The notes: generated from the letters alone by a model not told the origin. A stretch of DNA of 64,000 nucleotides from Enterococcus raffinosus (GCF_018917525.1 NZ_JAHLOS010000011.1:1-64000), one strand, 5' to 3'; numbered from the stretch's first letter, positions 1-8,754 are shown. Program-made: numbers and translations.

Positions 1-1234
1 CGCTGTATCGGAGATAAAAGTAAATAATGTCATCCGGGTGACCATCTTGCATCATTTTGAAAATAATATTTAAGTAATCATCCATAACTGTTTTTCGTTT
101 TTTATAGTTTCTCGGCTGATCCATCTGACAGAGGTCTTCTTCTGTCATTTGAAGATATTTCTTTAGTGTGATTGGATGAATGTTAAATTGATGGGCTAAA
201 TGAAAAGGAACCTTTTTCTTTGTTTTTGCCCAATACCTTTGAATGGTACGAATCAACTGTTGTTTTTCTCGGCGACTTTCCGCCTGTTTTTGGTATTGTG
301 AGCTACTTAGATCGCGTTTTTTATTATCAAAAACAATCTCTGAACCATCTGGCTCTCTTGGAACAGAATTATCGTAAGACAACTTGGCTAAGTAGACTGA
401 ATCCGGTGTTCTTTCAACGTAAACCTTCTTGGGGTCTCGATCTAATAAGCGGCCTTCGTGGAAGAAAAGGGTCTTGGGGAGCTGGGAGGAAAAGATTTCT
501 TTTAGATGCGTGATCAAATTTTGAAGTAAATGAAAGCGATCAGCCACTTGTACACAATCGGGAAGGATGTCAGTAATGGCTTTAGCGTAGGCGTTGGCGC
601 GATCGCGGGCTACGAATTGAATTTTTTTATGGTGGGCTAACCATTCTTTTAATGTAGCGGCTGTCCGCCCCTCAAGGAGGGCAAGCAGCTGATGGTCTTG
701 CATATCGTAGATAGCTGTGGCATAAGTCTGCCCTTTTCTTATGGCTACATCATCGATCCCTATTGCTTCGACGTTTGGTCGATCTTCGAATACCAATCGA
801 TCATACAGTCGTTGAATGGTATCATTGCTCACTGAGACACCTAAGAGAGCTAATACTTTACTAGCACATTCATTGCTCAAAAAGATTGCCACACCTAAAA
901 TAAAGGTATTGAGGGCATCGGTTCGAACTTGAGAAGAACGGGCAAAAGGAAGAGCTTCAGTAAAGACCTGTCTGGAGCACTCAGGATTTGAGCAACTATA
1001 TTTGTAAAGGTTGGCGTGAAGAAATGTTTGTTTACCATGGATTGGCGTATCTTGAAGTGTTCGTTGATATGTCGCAGTTAAGGTTCGACACAACGTGCCA
1101 CAAGTAGGACAGGAACATTCATGAGGTTTTGACTTAATGAACAAATGGACTGTTTCAGAATCTTCCGAGGTATCATAGATAAAATGGTCTTCATCCAACA
1201 AAAAAGAGCACTGGGTTAGTTCGGTGTAGTTCAT
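1..1234 (-). CDS. ISL3-family transposase, C-terminus cut by window edge
   Basis: The frame starts at ATG 1234 behind a GAGGG ribosome site and stays open for 411 codons to the window edge. The N-terminus has a zinc-finger-like cysteine cluster (CSCPTCGTLC near residue 40, then a second CSNPEC). The middle carries the first two acidic catalytic positions of a DDE transposase (GIDDVAIRKG, then FVARDRANAYAKAI). After about residue 320 a helix-turn-helix-like insertion follows (FNIHPITLKKYLQM), as in the longer ISL3 transposases of roughly 540 residues. The final catalytic glutamate should therefore lie outside the window. No stop or frameshift is visible, so the copy may be active. The family call is from motif recognition. 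Confidence 0.85.
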   Translation of the reverse strand, partial: MNYTELTQCSFLLDEDHFIYDTSEDSETVHLFIKSKPHECSCPTCGTLCRTLTATYQRTLQDTPIHGKQTFLHANLYKYSCSNPECSRQVFTEALPFARSSQVRTDALNTFILGVAIFLSNECASKVLALLGVSVSNDTIQRLYDRLVFEDRPNVEAIGIDDVAIRKGQTYATAIYDMQDHQLLALLEGRTAATLKEWLAHHKKIQFVARDRANAYAKAITDILPDCVQVADRFHLLQNLITHLKEIFSSQLPKTLFFHEGRLLDRDPKKVYVERTPDSVYLAKLSYDNSVPREPDGSEIVFDNKKRDLSSSQYQKQAESRREKQQLIRTIQRYWAKTKKKVPFHLAHQFNIHPITLKKYLQMTEEDLCQMDQPRNYKKRKTVMDDYLNIIFKMMQDGHPDDIIYFYLRYS

Positions 1235-1296
1235 TCTAAAGACCCTCTTTCTAACTATAGTATAAGACGAGAAATATCTAAACAGTACAAATAGCC
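1..1296 (-). mobile_element. ISL3-family insertion sequence, left part outside the window
   Basis: The stretch holds an intact transposase reading frame plus about 60 bp upstream of it. The inner boundary is uncertain. Reading the minus strand, GGCTATTTGTACTG begins at 1296 and could be the terminal inverted repeat, because it looks like an IS end and lies just outside the gene's promoter region. The other end lies beyond position 1, so neither inverted repeat pairing nor an 8-bp target duplication can be tested here. Confidence 0.6.
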
Positions 1297-1336
1297 ACAA
1301 AAAAGCAGGTACGAATGTACTTGCTTTTTTGTGGCT
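1293..1336. terminator. Bidirectional intrinsic terminator after fetB
   Basis: A 20-bp stem with a 4-nt GAAT loop and one mismatch runs from AGCCAC at 1293 to GTGGCT at 1336. A- and T-runs lie inside the stem, so it can end transcription in both directions. It lies about 50 bp past the fetB stop. Its outer four bases overlap the candidate end of the insertion sequence. Confidence 0.75.
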
Positions 1337-1383
1337 TTAACCAAACTTGAGAAAGAACCAGATAATTTTCGGAGTTCCTTTTT

Positions 1384-2145
1384 TTATAGGGTTAATTGAT
1401 GATTGGAATTGAAATAGTTCTTATAAGCCGTATAACCACCGATGATTGATCCGAGACTAGTCGCCGATAATAACATGAAGGTAACCATAATTTGATATTT
1501 GATGGCATGCACGGGATCTAAACCAGCGAAAATCAAACCGGACATCATTCCTGGTAAACTAACAAGACCAACTGTTTTTGCGGAATCGATGGTAGGCTGC
1601 ATGGCGGTTTTGATACTTTGTTGCAGGATTGGCTTGGAGGCTAATTTGATTGAAGCTCCGAGAGCCAATTTCTCTAATACCTGTTGTCTCAAGTCATGAA
1701 ACTGAGTATTCAAAGCTCTGTAGCATAACCCGATTGCTACCATTGAATTACTCGCGATCATTCCAGTGATAGGAACGATTTGAGAAGGAATAAACTTAAT
1801 AGCTCCAGCGAAAATCAATACACCAAGAGTGATATAAGTACTAATAAAAATTGCTGCTAGTGAATGAAGATATTTTTTACGAAGACTGGGATTTCTCTTA
1901 TGCGCATTCCAAGCAGCGTTAAACACAATAAAGAGACTCATTGCAATCGTTAAAAAATTGTTATTGACCTGGAAAATATATTTCAACAAATACCCGACAA
2001 TAACTAGTTGAATAATGGCACGAATAATACTAAAAAAAATGTCTTTGGAAAGATTCAGTTTTTCTTTAGCACTAATAGCAACAGCAATCAGTACCAGTGC
2101 AAAAGCCAAAACTAAAGAAAGGTCATTCACGGCTAATTGATTCAT
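1384..2145 (-). CDS. fetB: FetB/YbbM-type ABC exporter permease
   Basis: This 253-residue integral membrane protein belongs to the UPF0014/FetB family, the membrane half of the FetAB exporter. FetAB is linked to iron export and oxidative-stress resistance in E. coli. About seven hydrophobic segments are visible. The family signature around residues 125-150 (IVPITGMIASNSMVAIGL) and the later SLPGMMSGLIFAGLDP block are both clear. The start overlaps the fetA stop by 4 bp, so the two are translationally coupled. Metal specificity in this organism is inferred from the family, not seen. A terminator follows at 1293-1336. Confidence 0.85.
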   Translation of the reverse strand: MNQLAVNDLSLVLAFALVLIAVAISAKEKLNLSKDIFFSIIRAIIQLVIVGYLLKYIFQVNNNFLTIAMSLFIVFNAAWNAHKRNPSLRKKYLHSLAAIFISTYITLGVLIFAGAIKFIPSQIVPITGMIASNSMVAIGLCYRALNTQFHDLRQQVLEKLALGASIKLASKPILQQSIKTAMQPTIDSAKTVGLVSLPGMMSGLIFAGLDPVHAIKYQIMVTFMLLSATSLGSIIGGYTAYKNYFNSNHQLTL

Positions 2146-2780
2146 TGTTTGAGTTTCCCTCCTTGGATAATCAGTAATTTTTCTGCTGCTTGAATCTCTG
2201 CTTCATCATGAGTTACCTGTAAGATAGTACAGCCTTTTTGTTGAATATCTTTGATCAATCGATGAATAACCGTTTTTGTTTGTTCATCAAGTCCCGTTGT
2301 CACCTCATCTAACAGCAAAATCTGTGGTAAAAATAAAATATTCCGAATCAGAGCTACTCGTTGCCGCTCACCGCCTGATAATTCAGAGATATTTTTTGTC
2401 AAATATTCTTTTGGCAGATCTACCATTTGGAGATGTTCAAGCATTTGCGTTTGATCAGGAGTGAGGTCTCTAATTGTATAAGGCAGAGTTAAATTGTCCA
2501 ATACCGTTTCACCAAATAATGCGGGCTGCTGAAAACAATAGGAGACTTGTTGCCGATATTCGGTATAGTCATATTGTTGCTGAGGCTTTCCCTGAAAAAG
2601 AATTTCGCCACTGGTTGGAGTTAACAATGAAGCGATCAATCGAAGTAATGTACTTTTTCCTCCACCTGAAGGGCCCGAAATCGTTAAGAAAGCTCCTTGT
2701 TCTACTATCAAAGAAATCTGATCTAAAATGATTCGTTGGTCACTTTGATAACTGACAGAATTCAGTTTTAATAAAACCAT
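2142..2780 (-). CDS. fetA: FetA/YbbL-type ABC exporter ATPase
   Basis: ATP-binding subunit partnering FetB. Walker A (GPSGGGKST), the Q-loop (CFQQPAL), signature (LSGGERQR) and Walker B with catalytic Glu (ILLLDEVTTGLD) appear in order. I chose ATG 2780, giving MVLLKLNSVS and 212 residues, because AAAGGAAA lies 10 bases upstream and it follows the previous stop by one base. The frame is open further upstream to 2840, but that would overlap the preceding gene without a ribosome site. It is the second gene of a three-gene operon. Confidence 0.85.
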   Translation of the reverse strand: MVLLKLNSVSYQSDQRIILDQISLIVEQGAFLTISGPSGGGKSTLLRLIASLLTPTSGEILFQGKPQQQYDYTEYRQQVSYCFQQPALFGETVLDNLTLPYTIRDLTPDQTQMLEHLQMVDLPKEYLTKNISELSGGERQRVALIRNILFLPQILLLDEVTTGLDEQTKTVIHRLIKDIQQKGCTILQVTHDEAEIQAAEKLLIIQGGKLKQ

Positions 2781-2781
2781 A

Positions 2782-3057
2782 TCAATTATTTTCCTTTCCA
2801 GGTTCATAAGGAATGACCACCAAAAGTGCGGGCAGACCATCTACGGCTAAGTGTTTTAGCTTCAGTTCAGGATAAAGTTTAAAAGTACTCGTTTTTCCGT
2901 AACGATTAAAAAAATAGTCTTGAATCTGTTGTTCGCTCCATTGTCTTGCTGGAAAATGCCAGTAGTGATCATTTTCCTTAACAAAAACAAAGCCAACACT
3001 CCAAGCTCTTTTTATTTCAGTTGGAAGTTGAGCTAGTTTTTCTTGAAAATTTTCCAT
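2782..3057 (-). CDS. Unknown 91-residue protein, first gene of the fetAB operon
   Basis: I do not recognise this protein. It starts at ATG 3057 behind a good GGAGG site and ends one base before fetA. It is soluble-looking and rich in aromatic residues, with a central segment HYWHFPARQWSEQQ and a C-terminal hydrophobic strand (GLPALLVVIPYE). No metal-binding cysteines are seen. Its tight coupling to an exporter suggests an accessory or sensory role, but this rests on position only. A TATAAT-like -10 lies about 100 bp upstream. Confidence 0.7.
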   Translation of the reverse strand: MENFQEKLAQLPTEIKRAWSVGFVFVKENDHYWHFPARQWSEQQIQDYFFNRYGKTSTFKLYPELKLKHLAVDGLPALLVVIPYEPGKENN

Positions 3058-3156
3058 GAATATCCTCCATTCATTATTTCTCTTCAAAGTCCTCTCATCA
3101 AAAAAGCCAATTCTATTAAACCAGTCTTTTTTACTTCTGTACATTTATTCAACCTA

Positions 3157-3162
3157 ATTATA
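3157..3162 (-). promoter_or_regulatory. Probable -10 element for the fet operon
   Basis: TATAAT on the minus strand lies about 100 bp upstream of the first gene. No convincing -35 element is seen at 17 bp, so the call is tentative. Confidence 0.35.
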
Positions 3163-3262
3163 ACTTAACAATTTTCTTGAAAGTAGACCTTATTGAAACT
3201 CTTTGTTTTTCTGGATATTTTCTAGTAATTCTCATTTTTAGATAAATGTCGAAACATATTAT

Positions 3263-3291
3263 TTGGAGTTTGACCAATTCTGATGTATTAT
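3263..3291 (+). promoter_or_regulatory. Candidate promoter for the second tuf gene
   Basis: TTGGAG at 3263-3268 and TATTAT at 3286-3291 are separated by 17 bp. It would give a leader of about 110 nt holding the inverted repeats described at 3320-3390. A second possible -10 (TATATT, 3363-3368) has a poorer -35. Confidence 0.45.
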
Positions 3292-3319
3292 GATCTCGGA
3301 TAGTTACTTACAAAAAGTA

Positions 3320-3390
3320 AATAAGTGTAAATCTTTTTCATTTAACCCAAAATGTTTTACACTATATTCGTAAGAATTTTTACACTTATT
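3320..3390 (+). repeat. Perfect 12-bp inverted repeat in the tuf leader
   Basis: AATAAGTGTAAA (3320-3331) is the exact reverse complement of TTTACACTTATT (3379-3390). The second arm ends directly against the AGGAGG ribosome site at 3391. A third element, TTTACACT (3356-3363), can pair with the first arm instead, so two hairpins are mutually exclusive. This may be a translation-controlling leader or a DNA operator. Confidence 0.6.
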
Positions 3391-3406
3391 AGGAGGTTTG
3401 TTTATT

Positions 3407-4594
3407 ATGGCAAAAGAACATTACGATAGAAGTAAACCACACGTTAATATTGGTACCATCGGTCACGTCGACCATGGGAAAACAACTTTAACGGCAGCAA
3501 TCACAACGGTATTAGGTAAGAAAGGTCTAGCAAACCCTCAAGACTATGCTAGTATCGATGCTGCACCCGAAGAACGTGAACGTGGAATTACCATTAACAC
3601 TGCGCACGTTGAATATGAAACTGAAAAACGCCACTATGCTCATATTGATGCTCCAGGACACGCGGACTATGTCAAAAACATGATCACCGGTGCTGCTCAA
3701 ATGGATGGTGCAATCCTAGTAGTATCAGCTACTGATGGTCCAATGCCGCAAACACGTGAACACATTTTGTTATCACGCCAAGTGGGTGTTAAACATTTAA
3801 TCGTATTCTTAAACAAAGTTGACTTAGTCGACGATGAGGAATTGATTGATTTAGTAGAAATGGAAGTACGTGAATTACTTTCTGAATATGGTTTCCCTGG
3901 TGATGATATTCCAGTTCTTAAAGGTTCGGCTTTGAAAGCATTAGAAGGCGATCCTGAACAAGAACAAGTAATCCTTGATTTAATGGATACAGTTGACGAA
4001 TACATCCCAACTCCAGAACGTGATACTGACAAACCATTCTTGCTACCAGTCGAAGATGTATTTTCTATCACTGGTCGTGGGACTGTAGCGTCTGGTCGTA
4101 TCGACCGTGGTGAAGTCAAAGTCGGCGACGAAGTTGAAATCATCGGGATCAAACCTGAAGTTCAAAAAGCAGTCGTAACTGGACTTGAGATGTTCCGTAA
4201 AACATTGGATTATGGGGAAGCTGGCGATAACGTTGGGGTTCTATTACGTGGGATTACACGTGATGAAATCGAGCGTGGTCAAGTCTTAGCTAAACCAGGT
4301 TCAATCACACCACATACAAAATTCAGTGCAGAAGTTTATGTATTGACGAAAGAAGAAGGTGGACGTCATACGCCATTCTTCAACAACTATCGTCCTCAAT
4401 TCTACTTCCGTACAACTGACGTTACCGGAAACATCGCTTTGCCAGAAGGAACTGAAATGGTTATGCCTGGTGATAACGTTACAATCGATGTTGAATTGAT
4501 TCACCCAATTGCGGTAGAAAAAGGAACAACTTTCTCTATTCGTGAAGGTGGACGTACCGTTGGTTCAGGTATCGTAACTGAAATCGAAGCATAA
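3407..4594 (+). CDS. tuf: Elongation factor Tu, second streptococcal-type copy
   Basis: EF-Tu carries aminoacyl-tRNA to the ribosome as a GTP complex. The 395-residue protein is complete. It has G1 GHVDHGKT near residue 19, DAPGH, NKVD and SALKAL motifs, then the two beta-barrel domains ending in [12 protein letters not shown] chose ATG 3407 with AGGAGG 10 bases upstream rather than the in-frame TTG 9 bases earlier. It is not next to rpsL, rpsG or fusA, so it is not the str-operon copy. Segments such as [31 protein letters not shown] and [13 protein letters not shown] resemble Streptococcus/Lactococcus EF-Tu more than the usual enterococcal one. This fits the horizontally acquired tufB described in some enterococci. 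Confidence 0.95.
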   Translation: MAKEHYDRSKPHVNIGTIGHVDHGKTTLTAAITTVLGKKGLANPQDYASIDAAPEERERGITINTAHVEYETEKRHYAHIDAPGHADYVKNMITGAAQMDGAILVVSATDGPMPQTREHILLSRQVGVKHLIVFLNKVDLVDDEELIDLVEMEVRELLSEYGFPGDDIPVLKGSALKALEGDPEQEQVILDLMDTVDEYIPTPERDTDKPFLLPVEDVFSITGRGTVASGRIDRGEVKVGDEVEIIGIKPEVQKAVVTGLEMFRKTLDYGEAGDNVGVLLRGITRDEIERGQVLAKPGSITPHTKFSAEVYVLTKEEGGRHTPFFNNYRPQFYFRTTDVTGNIALPEGTEMVMPGDNVTIDVELIHPIAVEKGTTFSIREGGRTVGSGIVTEIEA

Positions 4595-4607
4595 TTAGAT
4601 TTGACTA

Positions 4608-4637
4608 ACACGTAGCGCTTGTCGTTACGTGTTTTTT
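4608..4637 (+). terminator. Intrinsic terminator of tuf
   Basis: AACACGTA and TACGTGTT form the stem around a short loop, followed by a run of T. It lies directly after the tuf stop. Confidence 0.8.
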
Positions 4638-4714
4638 GTGTTCTTTAAAACTCAACTTGCACCTGTTTTATTAGATTGCTATGATATTTCTAAATGGAAT
4701 AAGAAGGAGAAGCT

Positions 4715-5758
4715 ATGGAAAAAGTGTTTGTTAGTCCCATGACCTATCGTCAGGGAGAAAATGTTCTGTGGAATCATTTAGAAGATATTCTAGCTTTTGG
4801 TCAAAAAGGCTTAATCGTGACCGATGGTTTTGTTTATCAATTGCTGGGAGAGCAGTTATGTCAAAAGCTAATGAAGCTAGGTGGAAAAATTTCCGTGTGG
4901 TTAGTAGAAGAAGAGCGACCAAGTGAAGCGTTCGATTACATTATTGCTTTAGGCGGCGGTCGGGCAATTGATTTAGGAAAAGCTCTCGCTTTTGAATCCA
5001 ATTATCCTTGTATTGTCATTCCTACGTCTGCTTCAACAGATGCGCCAACATCACGCATCTCGGTCAACTATCGTGACGGTTATTTTGAAAAGTATTCTTA
5101 TTATACTAAAGGCCCAGATCTTGTATTGGTCGACACAGCAATTTTGATCAATAGTCCGGTTCATTTTTTGACCGCAGGTATCGCCGATGGGTTATCGACT
5201 TCCATTGAAGCACGAACAGTTCGTGAAAATTTTGGTGTGAATACATTAGGTGCTGCGCCAACATTGGCAGCTGAAGCAATTGCGGAAAAATGTCGTGAGG
5301 TATTGCTTGAATTTGCTGAAGAGGCAGTGGAGGCAAATGAAAAACATACGATCACACCAGCCTTCGAAGCTGTAGTTGAAGCGAATACATTACTGAGCGG
5401 AATCGGATTTGAATCAGGTGGATTAAGTATTGCTCATGCACTGCATAATGCGGTGGTCAGTCTGTGGGGAAGAGAGATAAAGGGAAGCCATGGTCAAATC
5501 ATCGCATTGACTACTTTGCAGCAATTGCGGATTGAGGGACGAGAAGAAGAGCTTGCACGCTATCAAACGTTATTTGGAAAATTAGCACTGCCGATTTTTT
5601 ATGAGGATCTGTCAATTTTCCCAGCAGCTGAAGAGTTAAAAAAAGTTACTGAACTTGCTTTTTCACCAGAAGATGGAATCATTCGCAGTCAATCACCAGC
5701 CACACAAACGGATGTTTACAAAAATTTACTGACATTTAGAAAAACCCGTGAAATCTAA
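4715..5758 (+). CDS. Glycerol dehydrogenase-like iron-containing alcohol dehydrogenase
   Basis: The protein belongs to the glycerol dehydrogenase branch (NAD-dependent oxidation of glycerol to dihydroxyacetone in GldA). The NAD-binding loop IIALGGGRAIDLGKAL, the STDAPTS block and the catalytic metal ligands D158, H241 and H259 are present. At 347 residues it is shorter than typical GldA (about 365-370). The missing length lies before the GGG loop, where the usual strand-helix unit is abridged. The gene stands alone between two terminators behind an AAGGAG site. Neither glpK nor dihydroxyacetone kinase is adjacent, so substrate identity is inferred; a related polyol is possible. Confidence 0.75.
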   Translation: MEKVFVSPMTYRQGENVLWNHLEDILAFGQKGLIVTDGFVYQLLGEQLCQKLMKLGGKISVWLVEEERPSEAFDYIIALGGGRAIDLGKALAFESNYPCIVIPTSASTDAPTSRISVNYRDGYFEKYSYYTKGPDLVLVDTAILINSPVHFLTAGIADGLSTSIEARTVRENFGVNTLGAAPTLAAEAIAEKCREVLLEFAEEAVEANEKHTITPAFEAVVEANTLLSGIGFESGGLSIAHALHNAVVSLWGREIKGSHGQIIALTTLQQLRIEGREEELARYQTLFGKLALPIFYEDLSIFPAAEELKKVTELAFSPEDGIIRSQSPATQTDVYKNLLTFRKTREI

Positions 5759-5774
5759 TGATTTCACGGGTTTT
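5741..5774. terminator. Bidirectional terminator between converging genes
   Basis: AAAACCCGTGAAATC and GATTTCACGGGTTTT pair around a TAAT loop that contains the stop of the dehydrogenase gene. It ends that gene on one strand and glnQ on the other. Confidence 0.9.
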
Positions 5775-5777
5775 GTA

Positions 5778-6527
5778 TTAGATATTCAAGACTTTATTCA
5801 AGAAATCTTGCGTTCTTGGGTTGTGAGGATTATTAAAGACTTGTTCTGGAGTACCATCTTCTAATATTTTCCCGCCATCTGTAAAGATCACACGGTCAGC
5901 CACTTCTTTGGCGAAGCCCATTTCGTGGGTAACGATCACCATGGTCATCCCTTGTAAGGCTAAATCCTTCATAACTTTTAGTACGTCACCAACCATTTCC
6001 GGGTCAAGAGCCGAAGTAGGTTCATCAAACAGCATGACGTCAGGATTCATTGCTAATGCGCGAGCAATTGCCACACGCTGTTTTTGTCCACCTGAAAGGC
6101 TGTCTGGATAATCATTTTTCTTTTCTTCCAATCCAACTTGTGTTAATAATTCAACGCCGCGCTTTTCAGCAGATTCTTTCGTTTCTCCCTTTAAATCAAG
6201 AGGGGCTAAAGTGATATTTTCTAAAACAGTCAGGTGAGGGAACAAGTTGAAATGTTGAAATACCATTCCAATATGTTGGCGTACCAAATTGATATCTGTA
6301 TGTTTATCTGTCAAATCTTGTCCGTCAATAATAATTTCACCAGAAGTGGGTTCCTCTAAGTGATTCATGCAACGCAAGAAAGTACTTTTCCCAGAGCCAG
6401 ATGGTCCGATGATGCAGACCACTTCACCCTCGCTGATAGTAATGTTTAAGTCATTTAAAACGGTATTCTCACCGAACTTTTTAACTAAATGATTGACGAC
6501 AATTTTGTTATCCATCGTTTTTTCCAT
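5778..6527 (-). CDS. glnQ: Glutamine/amino-acid ABC transporter ATPase GlnQ
   Basis: ATPase subunit of a polar amino-acid importer. Walker A (GPSGSGKST), Q-loop (MVFQHFNLF), signature (LSGGQKQR), Walker B ([12 protein letters not shown]) and the H-loop (IVTHEMGF) are all present at normal spacing. The start at 6527 follows the glnP stop without a gap; an AGGTG in the end of glnP may serve as ribosome site. An internal ATG at 6515 is the alternative. Together with glnP it forms a complete GlnPQ-type importer. The terminator at 5741-5774 closes the operon. Confidence 0.9.
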   Translation of the reverse strand: MEKTMDNKIVVNHLVKKFGENTVLNDLNITISEGEVVCIIGPSGSGKSTFLRCMNHLEEPTSGEIIIDGQDLTDKHTDINLVRQHIGMVFQHFNLFPHLTVLENITLAPLDLKGETKESAEKRGVELLTQVGLEEKKNDYPDSLSGGQKQRVAIARALAMNPDVMLFDEPTSALDPEMVGDVLKVMKDLALQGMTMVIVTHEMGFAKEVADRVIFTDGGKILEDGTPEQVFNNPHNPRTQDFLNKVLNI

Positions 6528-8693
6528 CTATTTCACCTTCTTTTCTAAACGGTTCGCTAACTTAGTCAAGATCGTGATTAAGATCAAGTACATAATCGCA
6601 ATAATCAAGTAAACGTAAGAACTTTGTGTGGTTCGAGCTACAATGATCTTACCAGTTTGCAGTAATTCTACCACACCGATTGCAGAAATGATTGTTGTAT
6701 CTTTCAAACTGATGACAAACTGATTGATGAAAGAAGGAATCATAATTTTCACAGCCTGCGGTAAAATAATTTTTTGCATGGTTCGATTGTAGGATAGACC
6801 CAAGCTTCGTGAAGCCTCCATTTGCCCAACTGGAACAGCATTGATACCACCACGAACGATTTCCGCGATGTATGCACTTGCGTTCAAGGTTAAAGTAATA
6901 ATCCCAGCTGCGAAATCAGGAATTTTGATGCCTGTAATCCCAGGTAAGCCAAAGAAAATAAAGAAGGCTAATACCATCATTGGAATACCACGAATAATGT
7001 CGATATAAATACCTGCAAAAGTGCGTAGCCCACGAACAGGTGAGACACGGAACAATCCGAAGATTACTCCTAATACCAATGCGAGAGCAAATGAGACTAA
7101 AGCTAAAACGATCGTCTTCCATAAACCATCCAACAATGATTTATAGTTGTTTTTTAATAAGCCGGTGATTGTTGATTCATCCACAGCATCTTTTTTCTCT
7201 TCCTTTTCAGCACCAATGTATTTATTCACAATTTCATCGTATTCACCAGTACGCTTCATTTCTTTCAAAGCCTCAGTGAACATTTCACGAAGCTCAGCGT
7301 TTTGCCCCTTTTTAACAGCAAAACCGTATTCTCCGCCAATTTCACGTTTGATCGGTGTTTTTAAGTTTTGTCCTTGATTCACGGCATAACCAATTACAGG
7401 GTAGTCATCCATCATGGCATCGATTGATCCCACCTTCAATGCATCATATAATTGATCGGCAGCATCGAAGCTCTTGACTTTGTATCCATATTCTTTCTTG
7501 TGTGCTTCTAAAAAATCAGCGCTTTCGGTTCCAACTTTAGCGCCAACAGTTTTATCCTTTAAATCTTTATAAGACTTGATATCCTTGTTGTCTTTTGCGA
7601 CAGCTAATTGAATGCCGCTTTGGAAGTAAGGATCGGAGAAATCATAGTTGGCCTTACGTTCATCTGTAATAGTCATCCCAGCAATCATGCCATCAGCTTG
7701 ACCAGATTCTAAAGCCTGCATAGCAGAAGAGAAGCCGATAAATTTCATATCTAATTTAAAGCCTTGCAGTTCAGCTGCCCGTTTCAGCAAATCGACATCG
7801 ATACCCTTATATTCACCATCACTGTCTTTGTACTCAAAGGGGGCGAAAGCAGAATCGCTTGCGACCACGTAGACATCTTTTTTCGGTTCGACTTTTTTCA
7901 TTTCTTCCGAAGCAGCGGCTTGATCACCAGATCCAGTCGAAATATACTTAGCAACGATTTTATCATAGCTGCCATCTTTCTTTAAATCTTTCAGTCCTTG
8001 GTTAAATTTCTTCAGTAGTTCCTTGTTCTCGCCTTTTTTCACAGCGAAACCATAAGAACTGCCTTTTTCAGGATCGCCAACTAACTTAAATGGCTGTCCG
8101 TTAGTTACAGCGTAACCTAACACGGGGTAGTCGTCGAAAATTGCTACAGAATTTCCATTTGTCAAAGCATTATACATTGCGTCAGCCGCTTCATATAGTT
8201 TAATTTCATAACCATATTTGTCTTTATTCTGCTCTAAGAAAGTCGCACTTTCTGTTCCAATTTTTGCAGAAACGGTCTTTCCTTTTAAGTCTTTGTAATC
8301 CTTGATATCTTTGTTGTCATTCTTGACAGCCATTTGGATTCCACTGTCAAAATACGGTTCAGAAAAATCAAAGGTCTTCTTACGTTCATCTGTGATGCTC
8401 ATTCCAGCAATCATACCATCTAACTGATCTGATTGTACTCCTTGAATTGAGCTGTCAAATCCTAAGGGACGTAAATCCACTTTGAAATTTTGATCTTTGG
8501 CGATTTGATTGATTAAATCCACGTCAATTCCTATGTATTCGCCATCGGAATTTTGAAATTCGAAAGGCGCGAATGTTAAGTCCGTTCCGATTTTATATGT
8601 CTTTTCCGCGGCGTCACTCTTATTGGCAAAGCCAAGTGTAAAAATACTTGCCATCAAAAAAACGACGAATGGAATTAATTTGTTTTTTCTCAT
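6528..8693 (-). CDS. glnP: GlnP: two fused substrate-binding domains plus permease
   Basis: The 721-residue protein fuses two solute-binding domains to the transmembrane domain, as in lactococcal GlnP, which imports glutamine and glutamate (and asparagine). A signal peptide covers about residues 1-28. Substrate-binding domain 1 (about 30-255) and domain 2 (about 272-497) repeat the same motifs (FAPFE, GIDVDL, GMSITDERK/GMTITDERK). The permease domain fills about 510-720 with five hydrophobic spans and the EAA-type loop ASRSLGLSYNRTMQKIILPQ. The start has AGGAGG upstream and a promoter at 8725-8754. The two binding domains probably differ in specificity; which binds what cannot be read here. 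Confidence 0.92.
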   Translation of the reverse strand: MRKNKLIPFVVFLMASIFTLGFANKSDAAEKTYKIGTDLTFAPFEFQNSDGEYIGIDVDLINQIAKDQNFKVDLRPLGFDSSIQGVQSDQLDGMIAGMSITDERKKTFDFSEPYFDSGIQMAVKNDNKDIKDYKDLKGKTVSAKIGTESATFLEQNKDKYGYEIKLYEAADAMYNALTNGNSVAIFDDYPVLGYAVTNGQPFKLVGDPEKGSSYGFAVKKGENKELLKKFNQGLKDLKKDGSYDKIVAKYISTGSGDQAAASEEMKKVEPKKDVYVVASDSAFAPFEYKDSDGEYKGIDVDLLKRAAELQGFKLDMKFIGFSSAMQALESGQADGMIAGMTITDERKANYDFSDPYFQSGIQLAVAKDNKDIKSYKDLKDKTVGAKVGTESADFLEAHKKEYGYKVKSFDAADQLYDALKVGSIDAMMDDYPVIGYAVNQGQNLKTPIKREIGGEYGFAVKKGQNAELREMFTEALKEMKRTGEYDEIVNKYIGAEKEEKKDAVDESTITGLLKNNYKSLLDGLWKTIVLALVSFALALVLGVIFGLFRVSPVRGLRTFAGIYIDIIRGIPMMVLAFFIFFGLPGITGIKIPDFAAGIITLTLNASAYIAEIVRGGINAVPVGQMEASRSLGLSYNRTMQKIILPQAVKIMIPSFINQFVISLKDTTIISAIGVVELLQTGKIIVARTTQSSYVYLIIAIMYLILITILTKLANRLEKKVK

Positions 8694-8724
8694 AATAATC
8701 CTCCTATATACTTATCATTTGTTT

Positions 8725-8754
8725 ATTATATGTTAGTTTAAGGATAAAACACAA
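8725..8754 (-). promoter_or_regulatory. Promoter of glnPQ
   Basis: On the minus strand TTGTGT (8749-8754) and TATAAT (8725-8730) are 18 bp apart, about 35 bp before the glnP start. Confidence 0.6.

Noticed and set aside
220-513. Open plus-strand frame of 97 codons
   Set aside because: It is antisense to the intact transposase frame and has no ribosome site.
3697-4152. Long minus-strand frame inside tuf
   Set aside because: It is a Ser/Thr-rich shadow of the highly biased EF-Tu codons; no start signals.
3407-4594. tuf as part of the str operon
   Set aside because: The neighbours are the fet operon and a dehydrogenase; rpsL, rpsG and fusA are absent.
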